Counted from the first letter of the stretch, positions 1 to 10,735 are shown. The stretch is 64,000 nucleotides of DNA from Euphorbia lathyris (GCF_963576675.1 NC_088916.1:88057501-88121500), one strand, 5' to 3'. A program made the numbers and translations. The notes: a model not told the origin generated them from the sequence alone.

Positions 1-2
1 GA

Positions 3-1325
3 GTTCTCTTCAATCCAAATCTCAGATTCAACAAACAACCTATATTTCAACCTGCGACAGAAAATAGAGCTTCATTCTCTCCGATTCTCAAAAAGAATAT
101 TCCTGTTCTGTCGGTGTCAACGACCTCTGTATCAGAAATCGGAGGATTCAGGACAGTGAAAATTTCGCAAGCAGCATATGAAAGCAGAATAGCTATGTGT
201 GCTCATTCACTGATAGGAAGAATCATCCTTGCTAAGGGAGAAAGCCCATGGAAAATAACAGCGCTCAAGGCAAAATTGAACAAGGAATGGGGAATCAAAG
301 AACCATGGAGGCTAATTTCAGTAGGAAGAGGATACTTCCAGGTTTTTCTCGGCTCTAAGGAGTCGAAGGATCTAGCGCTAAGCAAAGGTATACTGAACTT
401 GATGCCGGGTACGTTCAGACTCTAACCTTGGAAACCCGATTTTAATCCTTATGCAGAGAAATCCTCCCACGCACAGGTCTGGGTTCGGCTCTATGCATTA
501 CCATGGGAATACTGGGACACACAGATCCTGGCAGATATTGCAAAAGGAATAGGAGGCCTCATCAAGCTGGATAGAGCAACTCTTGAGGGAGATTTTGGGC
601 ACTTTGCCAGGCTCCTTATTGATATTGACCTAGCGGAAGAAATTCCTACTCAGCTGGGAATCGAAAGAGATGGTAAGCAATTCTGGATCGATGTTTCTTA
701 TGAAAACTTGCCTTCTTTCTGTAAAATTTGCTCAAATATTGGACACATGCCATATGAATGCCGAAAAAACATGAAACCTAGTGAACCCAATAAGCGAACA
801 GATCATGAAAAAAGTAGGGGAATCCAAAAGCAGAAATTGGAATGGACAGAGAAAAGAAATGAAGTAGGAAAGGCAGAACAAGCACTAATCCCAGTTGCAG
901 CTATCACAAATAAGATCATCACAGCACTAGAAACAGACCCCAAGCCGAAAAATGTTGAAGTGAATGGAACAGTTCTACACCCGGAGCCGTTAGAATCGGA
1001 TGAGGAAGTGGAAAACTGGGATGAAGAGGTGGAAAACTGGGAGGAGAGATGCGACAGAGCAGAATCACCAGGAAATTCCAACATTGTTTCCAACATTGTA
1101 GAGACCACTACAGGAATTGACTCACCGGCTAACTCTGGGAGCTCACATGACAGAAGCACAGAAAAAACTCCTTCTTCAATCCGGTGGGCTGATCAGTTGG
1201 AAGAGGAAGAGCAGGAATGGGAAACAGTGACTTCAAAACAAAAGAAGGGTTCAAAAAATCAAAACAAGACAGAATTTTCCAAAGCTCGTGCAAAAAGAGC
1301 CATTAAACCGCCGGCCCGCTTCTAA
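3..1325 (+). pseudogene. LINE ORF1 (gag-like RNA-binding protein), partial, one nonsense codon
   Basis: ORF1 encodes the nucleic-acid chaperone that coats LINE RNA. One frame is open from the window edge to the TAA at 1323-1325, except for a TAA at 423-425 in the middle of the DUF4283-like domain (around 'RLISVGRGYFQVFL' before it and 'PWKPDFNPY' after it). The clean frame on both sides suggests a point mutation. A CCHC zinc knuckle, C-x2-C-x4-H-x4-C, has its cysteines and histidine at 720, 729, 744 and 759. The tail is acidic, with repeats of 'EEVENW', then ends in a basic stretch. No convincing ATG is seen; a GTG at 114 is only an in-frame codon, and the real start is probably upstream of the window. 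The stop overlaps the ORF2 ATG. Confidence 0.88.
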
Positions 1326-4300
1326 TGACTGTCATCTATTGGAATTGCAGGGGATCCTGAACGTGGACACCCAGAGGTATGTTTATAACTTATGCAATAC
1401 TCATAAGCCGGATTGGCTCTGCATTGCGGAACCAATGGGAAATTTTAGCTCTATTGACAGTCGCTATTGGAGGAACCTTGTAATGACTCTCTTTGCTGAG
1501 AACCAGGGTAGCAATTCAACACTTTGGTTATTTAAATCTGATAGAATTACTTACCCTGCATCGATCATCATAAGCCGTGATCAATTTATCTTAATCCAAT
1601 GTCTTCTTATGGGACAAGTTCATCAGTTTTGCTTCGTGTATGGCAGCGTCTGGGCTAACAGACGGAAAATTATGTATAAGGAAATTGCAGATCTCCGTGC
1701 AGGTGCTCAGGGAAATTGGTTTGCGATTGGTGACTTCAACGCGGTTCTGGGTGCTCATGAAAAGACGAGCAGGACACCTGCACCACGACCCTGCAGAGAA
1801 TTTAGAGCTTTTCTTGATGAAGGAGAATGTCGTGATGTCCAGGCGTTGGGTTCTTTCTTTACCTGGTCTAATAGTAGACATGGTCAATCTCGGGTGGAGA
1901 GCAGACTTGATAGGGCTATTGTTTCAGGCGAGTTTGCAGAATTATGGAATTATAGCTGTACCGTTTTAACCAGACACCACTCTAACCATCACCCCCTACC
2001 TTTTCGGTTTGATCAAGGTGCCAAAATACCGGCCCGCTTTCGCTTCCAATCAATGTGGGTGACACACCACGGTCTGTGGGAAGTAATAAAAAAATTCTGG
2101 GACGACAACAACCCTGCAATGGGACCGATGCAGTTACTCTGTTTTAAATTATGGGGTCTCCGTTCTGTCCTTCGGCAATGGAATAAAGATGTGTTCGGGA
2201 ATCTTGATAGGAATATTGCGGTCAGCCAAGCCTCTCTAGACTCCATACAGTTAGAGATACATAATTCAGGTTTCACATATGACCTTCACAAGAAGGAACT
2301 GCTAGCTCATGATTTACTTGACCATCATCTGCTTCAAAAAGAGATTTATTTGAAAGAGAGTAGTCGTGTGAAATGGTTGGAAGCTGGGGATAGGAACAAC
2401 TCTTTCTTTCACAGAATGGCCAATCAGAGACGAGCAACGGCATGTATCTCTTCTTTGACTATCGAGGGCAAAATCTGTACTGATAAGGATCAAATTGCTA
2501 TGCACATCACCGATTATTTTGGCAATCAGTTCAAAAATCCGTTTGTGGAGCCAGCGAATCTCTCAATTGTCCATGAGATCATCCCGAACTTGGTCACACC
2601 GGAGATGAATGCAGAGTTACTGCGCTGCCCGCTAAAAGAGGAAATTAAGATGTCAGTTGACAATATGAGTGCGGAAAGCGCCCCCTGGCCAGATGGATTC
2701 ACTGGGAAATTTTTTCAGGTTTATTGGGACATTGTCGGTGCAAATTTTTGTCAAATGGTGCAATGGTTCTTCCACACAGGAATAATCAGTACAGGTCTGA
2801 ACTCAAATATCATGGCCCTTATCCCCAAGACTGCGGATGCTGTGAGCATTGCCCAATACAGGCCAATCGTGATGAGCAACTTCGGTTTCAAAATCATCTC
2901 GAAAATATTAGCTGACAGATTAACAATACTGGCTGGCTTGATAACCTCTCAGAACCAATTCGGTTTCATCAAAGGACGGAATATTCATCATTGCATCGCC
3001 TTGGCTTCGGAAGGGATAAACAATCTGCAAAAAAAGAGCTTTGGGGGGAATATAAGTCTCAAAATTGACATCTCAAAGGCGTTTGACACCCTGGACTGGA
3101 ATTTTATCTTAACAGTGCTCGAAGCTTTTGGGTTCTCCTTGCAGTTCCGTGATTGGATGCTGAACATTCTCTCCTCCGCAAGGATTTCTATTATCACAGG
3201 AGCTGGCATTAGAGGATACTTCCCCTGCTCTCGGGGTGTGCGTCAGGGGGATCCCCTTTCTCCAATCTTGTTCAGCCTAGCAGAGGATTTTTTGAGCAGG
3301 ATATTGACTCGGTACACTGAAAGAGGGGAGCTAATTCCTTCTGTTTACTCTAGCAAATGCAACATGCCAACTAATCTTATGTACTCTGACGATATTCTGA
3401 TATTTTGCAAAGCCTAAATTTCTAACGTTCAGATCTTGAGATCAATCTTCGACCTCTATGGCAATATCTTGGGTCAGATGGTGAATTGGAGCAAATCCGA
3501 AGTGTTTTTTGGGGATAGCATTACACAACGGCGTCGAAACAGACTTGCAGGGATCACGGGTATCAGATCTGGCAAACTCCCCTTACTGTATTTAGGGGCT
3601 CCGCTGTTTGTTGGGGCTCCTAGAGCTCGTTTTCTCTCCTCCACAGCAGATAAAATTACAGATAAATTTTCCAGGTGGAAAGGCAGTGCGCTGTCTATGG
3701 CGGGAAGGCTTACTTTAATCAAGACGGTAATTACGGGCTCTCTAACTCACACCTTTATGTTATACAAATGGCCATCCAGCTTAATGAAACGTCTTACCAA
3801 ATATATGAGGAACTTTCTCTGGTCGGGATCAATTACTGAAAGGAGGCTTGTTATCCCTTCCTGGGACTCCTGCACTAAATCACTAAAGGAAGGAGGTCTA
3901 TGTATTAAAAAACTTGAGATTTGGAATATGGCGCTCACGGGGAAGCTTGCTTGGGGAGTGCTGACTGAGGATTCTTTATGCTTCAATACCTTACGATCTC
4001 GTTTCATAAACTTGGCTGGCTTACCAAGGAAGATCCCTGCCCTCTCTTCGGTTTGGTGTTCTATCAAAAACGTCTACAACACTCCGAGAGATAACTGTTG
4101 TTGGCTACTGGGCACGGATACGAATCTCTCCTTTTGGAATGCCGAATGGATTATCCCAACCATTGCTGATCAGATGGGGATTAGTAGATCTGAAAGAGCC
4201 AAATTCCGCGATAGCACGAGAGATTTCCGTTTTGATGACCGATGGACAAACATGCCGGATTTAAGCACGGAAACCGCAGAGGCGGTAAATCTGATTAGCG

Positions 4301-5445
4301 GAAGTGGAGATCACAAAGATAAGTGTTATTGGCGACGTGCCTCAGATGGTATTTTCACGGTTAAGCTCTTCTATAAATGGCTGCAGAACCCGCCACAGAA
4401 CTGTACGATTAATCTGATATGGCAACCGACTATCCCCCCATCGCACTCTTTAACTCTTTGGCGAGCTTACATGGGGAGGCTCCCCACGCATGACAGTTTG
4501 AAATCAAGGGGAATGGTGATCGTTTCCCGCTGCTGTTACTGTTTGGTGCAGGAGGAAAGCCTTGAACATCTAATGATAAGATGTAAATATGCAAAGCAGC
4601 TTTGGCAGGGCATTGCTACACTGTTTGGGAGGCGGCTTCGATATGATGATGATTTTCGTGATTTTGTGGATCAGGCACTGAAGATGAGGTTCAGCCCGCA
4701 GATAAAAAACCTCTGGATAAGCGCGATTGTTCATGTAGTTTGGGTCATGTGGAGAGTTAGGAACGACTGTTTCTTTAACAATGTTATACCCAATATTCAT
4801 GTAATGTTCAGGTCTCTATGGTATCAAATAAGGCACGCTGATCACTTTGAGAAAGGCTCTGTTTGGAATGCAACGATCGAGGGGAAGATTCTTTACTCGA
4901 TGGCCCTCAAACCTAGACTTCAGAAAGCTCCGAAGATCATTCCGGTCAAATGGCAACCGCCACCAACGGGCTGGATAAAGGCGAATACAGACGCCTCGGT
5001 CATGAACACAACGGCCGGATGTGGGGGAATATTCAGGGACAGCTCAGGGAAGATGCTGGGAGCTTTCACTTTTCCAACAGCAGCGCCTCTTGCACACATT
5101 GCAGAGCTAAAGGCGGCAATCGCGGCAATCTCTTGCGCTTATAATCAGGGTTGGAATCGGCTTTGGATTGAAAGCGACTCGTCATATGTCATTACGATCA
5201 TGCGGTCACGCACGAGCAGGGTTCCGTGGGAGTTAATTACTGCATGGTCAGATTCTAACAAGAAATTGAAGAAAATGCAAGTGTCCTTCTCCCACACTTA
5301 CCGGGAAGGTAATCAAGTTGCCGACCGTCTAGCGAACTACGCCCGCAACAATACAGGAGAGCGTTGGTGGGATGCCCCTCCAGTTTTTTGTAAATTTCTA
5401 CTGGCAGACAACAGCTCTGGTCGAGCCTCTTATAGGTTCAACTAA
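1325..5445 (+). pseudogene. LINE ORF2 polyprotein: endonuclease, reverse transcriptase, zf-RVT, RNase H (broken)
   Basis: ORF2 nicks the target and copies the RNA into DNA. The natural ATG at 1325-1327 overlaps the ORF1 stop (TAATG) and begins 'MTVIYWNCRG', the usual start of a plant L1 endonuclease. One missing base near 1350 shifts the frame, and the rest runs in another frame to 5445 with a single TAA at 3415-3417. Domains in order: endonuclease ('GDFNAV' ~1729, 'FTWSN' ~1858, 'RLDRA' ~1906); reverse transcriptase ('YRPIVMSN', 'KAFDTLDW', 'RQGDPLSP' at 3241, 'YSDD' at 3382); a zf-RVT motif starting 'CCYC' near 4531; and RNase H (~4960-5370, with 'NTDAS', 'AELKAA', 'ESDSS', 'ADRLA'). The endonuclease SDH motif reads SNH (Asn codon 1984-1986) and the RT box is YSDD instead of the usual F/YADD. 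An inactive copy. Confidence 0.93.
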
Positions 5446-5549
5446 TTTTTGTCATCATTCTTTATTCTGTTTAGCTCTGTAATTTTTTGACTTTCCTCTT
5501 AATAAATCGGGTCGGAGCATTCGCTCCCTCCTCATTTCCATCAAAAAAA
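5446..5549 (+). other. LINE 3' UTR with terminal stem-loop and A tail
   Basis: About 95 bases of 3' UTR follow the RNase H stop. Near the end, GGAGC at 5514-5518 pairs with GCTCC at 5523-5527 around an ATTC loop, then 'CATTTCCATC' leads into the A7 tail. Some plant L1 lineages are known to need a 3' stem-loop for reverse transcriptase recognition. The position of this hairpin fits that role, but function is inferred. Confidence 0.6.
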
Positions 5550-5624
5550 TAATCCAATTGACACATGATTACTCCTAAGTCCTACATGACATCTACATAA
5601 AAATAGATATTCAGATAAGTTAAA

Positions 5625-5759
5625 GTGATGATCATGAATCCATACAAAATCAGCTTGAGGGCTAATAACCTCTATAACCGGATGTGCAAAAAATTTATTG
5701 GCAGAAATATATGCTTGTCCCACCAACTTGTCAAAATGATCACCGTGATAAGGGGACAT
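5625..5759 (-). pseudogene. Class II trehalose-6-phosphate synthase fragment
   Basis: The minus-strand translation gives 'HFDKLVGQAYISANKFF', then 'VIEVISPQADFVWIHDHH'. This matches the conserved glucosyltransferase region of plant class II TPS proteins (WQAYVSxNKIFADxVMEVI...DDFVWVHDYHLM). Only about 45 codons are recognisable, and there is no promoter, start or rest of the ~850-residue protein. It abuts the LINE 3' end. It is a cousin of the sense and antisense TPS pieces in the repeat units further right, and one of the more diverged ones. A non-coding relic. Confidence 0.72.
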
Positions 5760-5799
5760 AGTGAATCCTCATCCAAGCTAAATGACCACTGGCTCTAAT

Positions 5800-6370
5800 T
5801 TGAATCTTTATAAGCATCTGAATCTCCATTATTTTGTGCATCACCACCACATGTTTCAAACACAATTATGGGAGCAGTCATCACCGTCTTAATCTCCTTG
5901 CTTCGGATTCTTATTATTTAAAGGGAGGATGCAAAATAAGAATCAAAATCTAAAAAGTAGATTACATTTTTTATTATAAGAAAACAACTGGAAATAATGA
6001 ACAAGAGAAGGATATCAATGATTTTATTCACATTTAGTAACATAGGTTGCTTATATTTTCAAAACAGCTAGTCCTACATTTATACCAACTAAATTCGATT
6101 TTTCAGTAAGGAACGCAACTTAAATGGCAGTAATATTAGATGAACATAAATATATTGCACATAAAATCTTTCTCATTAGTGTTTCCGTTCCAGTTTCTTT
6201 TCTGTTTCCTAGCTATATTTTTAGAAATAAAGATTCTCTTGTGTCCTTTTCCATCTCTATGCAACATATCATATATATAACCCTCTAATCAACAAATGCA
6301 CTATATTTACTTGGAAACAATGGAAATAGATTAAGATGTTCAATAGAATTAAATGCAATGAACATATATT
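5800..6370 (-). repeat. Diverged inverted remnant of the TPS repeat unit
   Basis: Stretches here are the reverse complement of the unit around 9600-10330. Examples are the 'tttacttggaaacaatgg' segment near 6310 and the segment matching the 'cttattttttgcatcc'-type motif near 5930. Similarity is patchy, so this is an old copy lying upstream (in its own orientation) of the TPS relic at 5625-5759. No ORF of interest. Confidence 0.55.
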
Positions 6371-6505
6371 ATAATCCAAAGGCTTGCAGCAAAGACAAGA
6401 GTTTAACAGCAAAGATAATGTTCTAAACACTGATTATATACATATTAGATTAGAGAGCATCCCATTAATACATATAAGTTTGGAATATTTATACATTTAT
6501 TCGTC

Positions 6506-6892
6506 TTGCAAGGATGTTGTTCATTCTTAAAAAGCAGAAATTCAGAACAAGAGGCTATGATGGAATTGTTACTGGAGGAGATTGTGACAGAAATTCTATT
6601 AAGGTTGCCTGTGAAATCTCTTTTGAGATTTAAGCATGCTTCCTATTCATGTCTTTTTACAAAGAAGATTATGATAGCAGTATACCTGAAGGATTTGATT
6701 TTCCATATAATTTTTTTTGGTGATGAAAAGCTGATTCCTGTCAGTGTTTCTAAGTCGTGTGATGGATTAATAGAGATCAAAGGCCCATGTGAGTATAAAA
6801 TAATACAATCTCCATTTGAAATATTTGAAATCAATGGAGATTGTATTATCTTATACTCATTTGGACCTTTGATCTCTAAGGAAGCATATTAA
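6506..6892 (+). pseudogene. F-box protein fragment (left arm and loop of an inverted repeat)
   Basis: An open frame of 128 codons beginning with a non-ATG codon region and containing a recognisable F-box: 'LLEEIVTEILLRLPVKSL' followed by 'LRFKHA', then an F-box-associated 'SCDGLIEI' motif. F-box proteins are substrate adaptors of SCF ubiquitin ligases and normally run 350-420 residues, so only N-terminal pieces remain. Part of the usual stretch after the F-box is deleted. The frame runs over the loop of a hairpin and into the opposite arm, so the C-terminal ~25 residues are antisense of the F-box gene. It cannot make a normal F-box protein. Confidence 0.75.
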
Positions 6893-7142
6893 TCCATCAC
6901 AAAAGTTACAAAGGCTGACACAAATCCACTTTTCATGATAAAAAAAAACTCATATGGAAAATCAAATCCTTCAGTATGTATAGTGCCATCATAATCTTCT
7001 ATGTACAAAAGACATGAATAGAAAGCATGCTTAAATCTCAAAAGAGATTTCCGAGGCAACCTTAATAGAATTTATGTCACAATCTCCTCCGGCAGCAATT
7101 CCCCCATAGCCTCTTGTTCTGAACTTCTCCTTTTTTTATCCA
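6527..7142. repeat. Long inverted repeat made of an F-box gene fragment
   Basis: Two arms of about 290 bases (6527-6816 and 6833-7142) are reverse complements with small indels. The central 7-bp stem, CTCCATT at 6810 with AATGGAG at 6833, encloses a 16-base loop. If transcribed, the arms would give a long hairpin RNA with F-box sequence in the stem. Confidence 0.82.
6841..7130 (-). pseudogene. F-box fragment on the opposite strand (right arm of the inverted repeat)
   Basis: The minus strand repeats the same F-box piece: 'SSEQEAMGELLPEEIVT', a stop, then 'ILLRLPRKSLLRFKHA'. The stop is a single-base change relative to the other arm. The consensus LPEEIVT is kept better in this arm. Immediately upstream on the same strand, and in the same frame, is a DEMETER/ROS1-like exon piece, giving a chimeric reading frame at 7072-7254. 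Confidence 0.72.
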
Positions 7143-7147
7143 TTTCG

Positions 7148-7448
7148 CCTTTGGCAACCAAATCAACATCTGCACATCTTAAAAAGCATATGTATTTGAT
7201 GTTTTTCCTCTTTACCTTCCATTTGATTCTGCCTCTTTTTCCAAAGCATTCCAATCAATGGACTCTCTTATTTCATCTCCAACCCTTCTACTTTTGGCTT
7301 TTTTTTTATGCAGTTGCTGCTTTCTGCAATATCTTCTTGTTTTCCCTGACGGTTTTGGTAACTTAATATTTTGCTGCAGGTTCTCAACAATGGTGAGGTC
7401 TTTGACAATCCTATTGCCATGACTAGGAACTTCATGTAGTTCCTTCAA
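7148..7448 (-). pseudogene. DEMETER/ROS1-like DNA glycosylase exon fragment
   Basis: Minus-strand reading gives 'ESIDWNALEKEAESNGR', a stop, basic residues, then 'RCADVDLVAKG'. DEMETER/ROS1 5-methylcytosine DNA glycosylases have the matching block (DWxxLRKEAESNGR...DWEAVRCADVxxIAK) just before the helix-hairpin-helix glycosylase domain. The middle block is deleted here and the catalytic domain is absent. The upstream part includes 'PSHGNRIVKDLT' and a Lys-rich run. The identification rests on this short motif and on a second independent copy at 19063-19200 that keeps 'REKTPNTMDS'. It runs in frame into the F-box piece downstream. A captured, non-functional fragment. Confidence 0.68.
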
Positions 7449-8159
7449 GCCTTCATCAAGAGTTCCATTAAAGTATTACATCTGTTTAAACATCTATCTT
7501 TGTGTCCATCAATGGCATTTTTTCTTGGTTGTCTGACAATGATTCCTTTATGTCAGGAGTTTAGAAGAAAATTAAAGTTAGTATGTATTTTAACATAAAT
7601 TCTATTATAAACCACCTGGACTAATAAAAAAAATGGATGCATACCAATTCATGGGAGATTGTTTGCCACTCACTTCTAGGAAGCTTCTGATATTTGGTTT
7701 GAAGAAGCATTGTCCATTCCAGTCTCAGATCCCTAAATTATTTTAAAACAAGTTTTTAGTTTTGAAAACTTAAATTGACATTGTCCTTGAGCTTTTTCTT
7801 TCCGTCATAACCTGTAGCAAGAATCACAACATCAACTTTCAATTCGGAGCATCAGATTTCAGATTAATGATAAAATAAAAGTCCATACTTTTAAGTTCAT
7901 GGTTGTATAGACTTTGAATCTAAATGTCCATACTTTTAGAGATATAAAAGCTACTTTCGAAAACTTAAGTTCTACAAAAAAACAAAAGCTAAAAGGCACA
8001 AGATCAAAAACTTCATTTGCAACAATTTTTTTTAGTTATAACATATTCAATTAATTCTTAAACTATTTTTGAATTTAACATCATATGATTCTTAACATGC
8101 ATCAGAAGAACACACTATTTAAATATTCAATCAATATGCCCCTTCTCGTACACTCCCTA
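7449..8159. other. AT-rich intergenic stretch, no gene seen
   Basis: No coding similarity, RNA gene or clear repeat boundary was found. It separates the F-box/glycosylase chimera from the first TPS repeat unit. Confidence 0.5.
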
Positions 8160-8278
8160 TTTCATTAATAACAATCAAGTTAGGATTAGGGTTTATCTTC
8201 TCCAGAAAGTGGCGTAATCAAATCTATAGAAATCAATGGTTAGAATTAGGGTTTATCTTCTCTATCAAGTTAGCATTT

Positions 8279-8620
8279 CAACAATGCTTTTAGGATCTGA
8301 TCTCTAACTGCTCGTTCGTTGGGTAAATTTCCAAATCTGAATCAAGCTTAATTCGGTGGAAACCCTTCCTTAAGAAAGAAGGGAGGAGCATCAAGTGATG
8401 GTTATGAACCCTACAAAATCATCTTCCGGATTAATAACCTCCATAACTTTATCTGCTAAAATATTATTAGCAAAAAAGGGTTGTGTTTGTTTATAGGTGA
8501 ATTGAGCAACTGTAACTTCTTTATGTATTTTTGTTTTTTTGTTGCTCACTAATCCATATGTATTTTGATCCTATCTTTTTTTTTTGCAGGAAACTATCTT
8601 GCTTAACAAATCAAATTACT
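8279..8620 (-). pseudogene. Antisense class II TPS fragment (unit copy 1)
   Basis: The minus strand reads 'NNILADKVMEVINPEDDF' followed, in shifted frames, by 'LMLLPSFL', 'GFHRIKL', 'EIY' and 'RDQILKAL'. These are successive blocks of the TPS glucosyltransferase domain (VMEVINPEDDFVWVHDYHLMVLPTFLRK..., SSEIYxTLPVRDEILRALL). The frame is broken several times. An upstream block ('SKIVS', from YVS) is separated by about 100 bases that look like an intron of the opposite strand. Non-coding as TPS. Confidence 0.75.
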
Positions 8621-10330
8621 GCTTACAATTGTTTATGGTAATCTTTACACTTTTTCTTTGTTGGGTTTTATGTTTTAATGGCAATTCTGAAGATATAATG
8701 AGTTTTGCCGCTACCCTATCTTATTATATGTGTTTACAAATGGTGTATCATTATTAATCTTTCTTTAATTACTTGTTTACTATAGTGGTTTTTTTAAAAT
8801 GATTATGCCAAAAGGTGAGAATTTGAGGATTGTAATTGTGATTTCAATAGATCTATTGTTAAATGTGTTTGCTTATGAGTGGCTTACATAAGCTGTCTGA
8901 TGTGTTCTATAATGATATGATATGATTATTTGAAACCCTATATGTTTGTTTTAAACTGGATATGCTAATTTTTGTTATTAGATGTTGCTCTCTGGTGTGT
9001 TTTTCTATATAACCTAGCTATTTGATGTGTCCGGATGATATGATTACTTGAAATTGAAACCATAGGTTTGCTTATGCTTTTTTTTTTGTTATGATAAGTT
9101 TTTTGATACAAATCAAGATTGTTTGTTATTTGCTGTGATGAGACTATGCTGGTGATGCTTGATCTGAATATTATCTAAATTTCATCAGACAATTATCTTT
9201 GTTGTAATTTCATTCATTTCCAACTAGTTGAGATTGCGGCTTTGGGAGTAACCATTTTTAGCTTAATTTGCAATGGAGAAAATTGCAGAGTCCAAATCGT
9301 GTTTGTTCATTTAGTAAAACATTAGCAATTGTTCATTTTAGTTTGGCAATGCTAGATATTTCTCTCAAAATACTAATTTGTTGTTTGTAACAAATTATCA
9401 CGAAGTTGTTGGCGTCTGATTTTCTGAAATGGTATTATTGTTTTGCTTCAATTCAGTTGCATACTTTTAGGCAGATTGATTCAACTCATGTACTTTTTAT
9501 GCTTCTCCTGTATTCTTGTTTGGTATTTTCTGGTAGTAATTCATTGTATTTGTAATGACTATATTATATGGGTACTTTAATTGTTTGATCAACACCGAAT
9601 GAATTTAAATCCATTGAACATCTTAATCTATTTCCATTGTTTCCAAGTAAAGAGAGTGAATTATGAGATGAACATTTTTGAGGATTATATATGTGCTATG
9701 TTGCACTGAAACTGAATTTGAAACGAAATGCTAAAAAGCTAAGGAGGAAGAGTTCAACATAGTATATAAAAATGTAACTTGCTGGAAAAGAAAAATGTCT
9801 CCGTCTGTATAGGAAATGGAAGGATGATTTGAGCCATGTTAGGAATTCAATTCTTACGTTCACTGGCTTTTTAGATGCTTAATTAATTCCGATTTAGGAA
9901 AACTTATGCGCAATAATCAGTGATTCATCAGAGAAAGAGAAAGGAATTCTTGTTAGAATATTTTAGATTCCATTGAGACAAGATGAAGATAATAATTAAT
10001 TAATTAATTATAAAACAGATGAAGAAATTAATTCTGTTTTTATGGTTGTTTCGTCTTTGATCTACATGTTATAGTCATGAACTGGAGACCTTTTTTGGTT
10101 AATTTGAAAAAGTTTAAGATTGATGTTGGTTGAAGTTGATATGTTCCCGTACATGATGAAATCTAACTCGGTCGAGGGCATTTCTTAAAAGCAAATGCCT
10201 TTATGTGGATGTCTTAGATTATCCATTTGTTTTATTATAATTAAAACCGCATCCTGCTTTTAGATCGTGATCCTTATTTTTGCATCCCGTCCGTAGTTAG
10301 TGGAAATCCAAAGCAAGGAGATTCAGATGG
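8621..10330 (+). other. Spacer of TPS unit copy 1, non-coding
   Basis: About 1.7 kb of AT-rich, T-rich plus-strand sequence with intron-like composition. It includes an AATT microsatellite near 9995-10010. It is nearly identical in copies 3 and 4. No gene is recognised. Confidence 0.5.
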
Positions 10331-10735
10331 CGATGATTGCTCAAAGTTTTTTTTTCTAAGAAAGATGGACGCAGCAATGGAGATTCAGATGCTCCATCAT
10401 CTGGTTGCTGCAAGAAGAAATGGTGGTCATCCAGCTTTAATGTCCAATATGTGCCTTGACAAGAGTGATGGCTTTGACAAGTTGTTGTGGCAAGCATATG
10501 TTTCTGCTAATAAAATTTTTGCACATAGGGTTATGAAGGTTATTAATCTTGAAGATGCTTTTGTATGGGTTCATGACCATCACTCTATGGTCCTCCTTAC
10601 ATTTTTGAGGAAGTGTTCCTACCGAGTTGAGCTTGGTTTCTTCATAAGTAGTTCATTTTCCTCGTCGGAAATTTATCAAACTCTGCAAGTTAGAGACGAG
10701 ATTATGTAAGCATTGCTCAATTCTTTGATATATTA
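10330..10735 (+). pseudogene. Sense class II trehalose-6-phosphate synthase fragment (unit copy 1)
   Basis: The plus-strand frame reads 'GFDKLLWQAYVSANKIFA', 'VMKVINLEDAFVWVHDHH', 'LLTFLRK', 'RVELGFF', 'SSEIYQTLQVRDEI', then a stop followed by 'ALLN'. The order and spacing match the N-terminal half of the TPS glucosyltransferase domain in class II plant TPS proteins, which are regulatory proteins with TPS and TPP domains. About 90 of ~850 residues are present. No stop interrupts the ~85-codon block, but this is shared by recent duplicates and need not mean selection. Class II is preferred over class I because of 'VM.VI', 'FLRK' and the 'RDEI..ALLN' motif. Confidence 0.8.

Larger units (their letters stand above)
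1..5549 (+). mobile_element. L1-type plant LINE retrotransposon, 5' end outside window
   Basis: A non-LTR retrotransposon reading left to right. ORF1 is gag-like with a CCHC knuckle. ORF2 carries endonuclease, reverse transcriptase, a zf-RVT zinc motif and RNase H. A short 3' UTR follows, ending in a run of seven A at 5543-5549. The ORF1 frame is open from base 3, so the true 5' end, the 5' UTR and the left target duplication lie outside the window. The copy is damaged: ORF1 has one stop, ORF2 has one frameshift and one stop, and two catalytic motifs are substituted. The coding frame is otherwise preserved over more than 5 kb, so the insertion is fairly young. Confidence 0.95.

Noticed and set aside
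9995..10012. Possible CRISPR or satellite signal from AATT and TA runs (also 33788, 34104)
   Set aside because: Simple microsatellites; no spacer-repeat structure, and a plant nuclear context.
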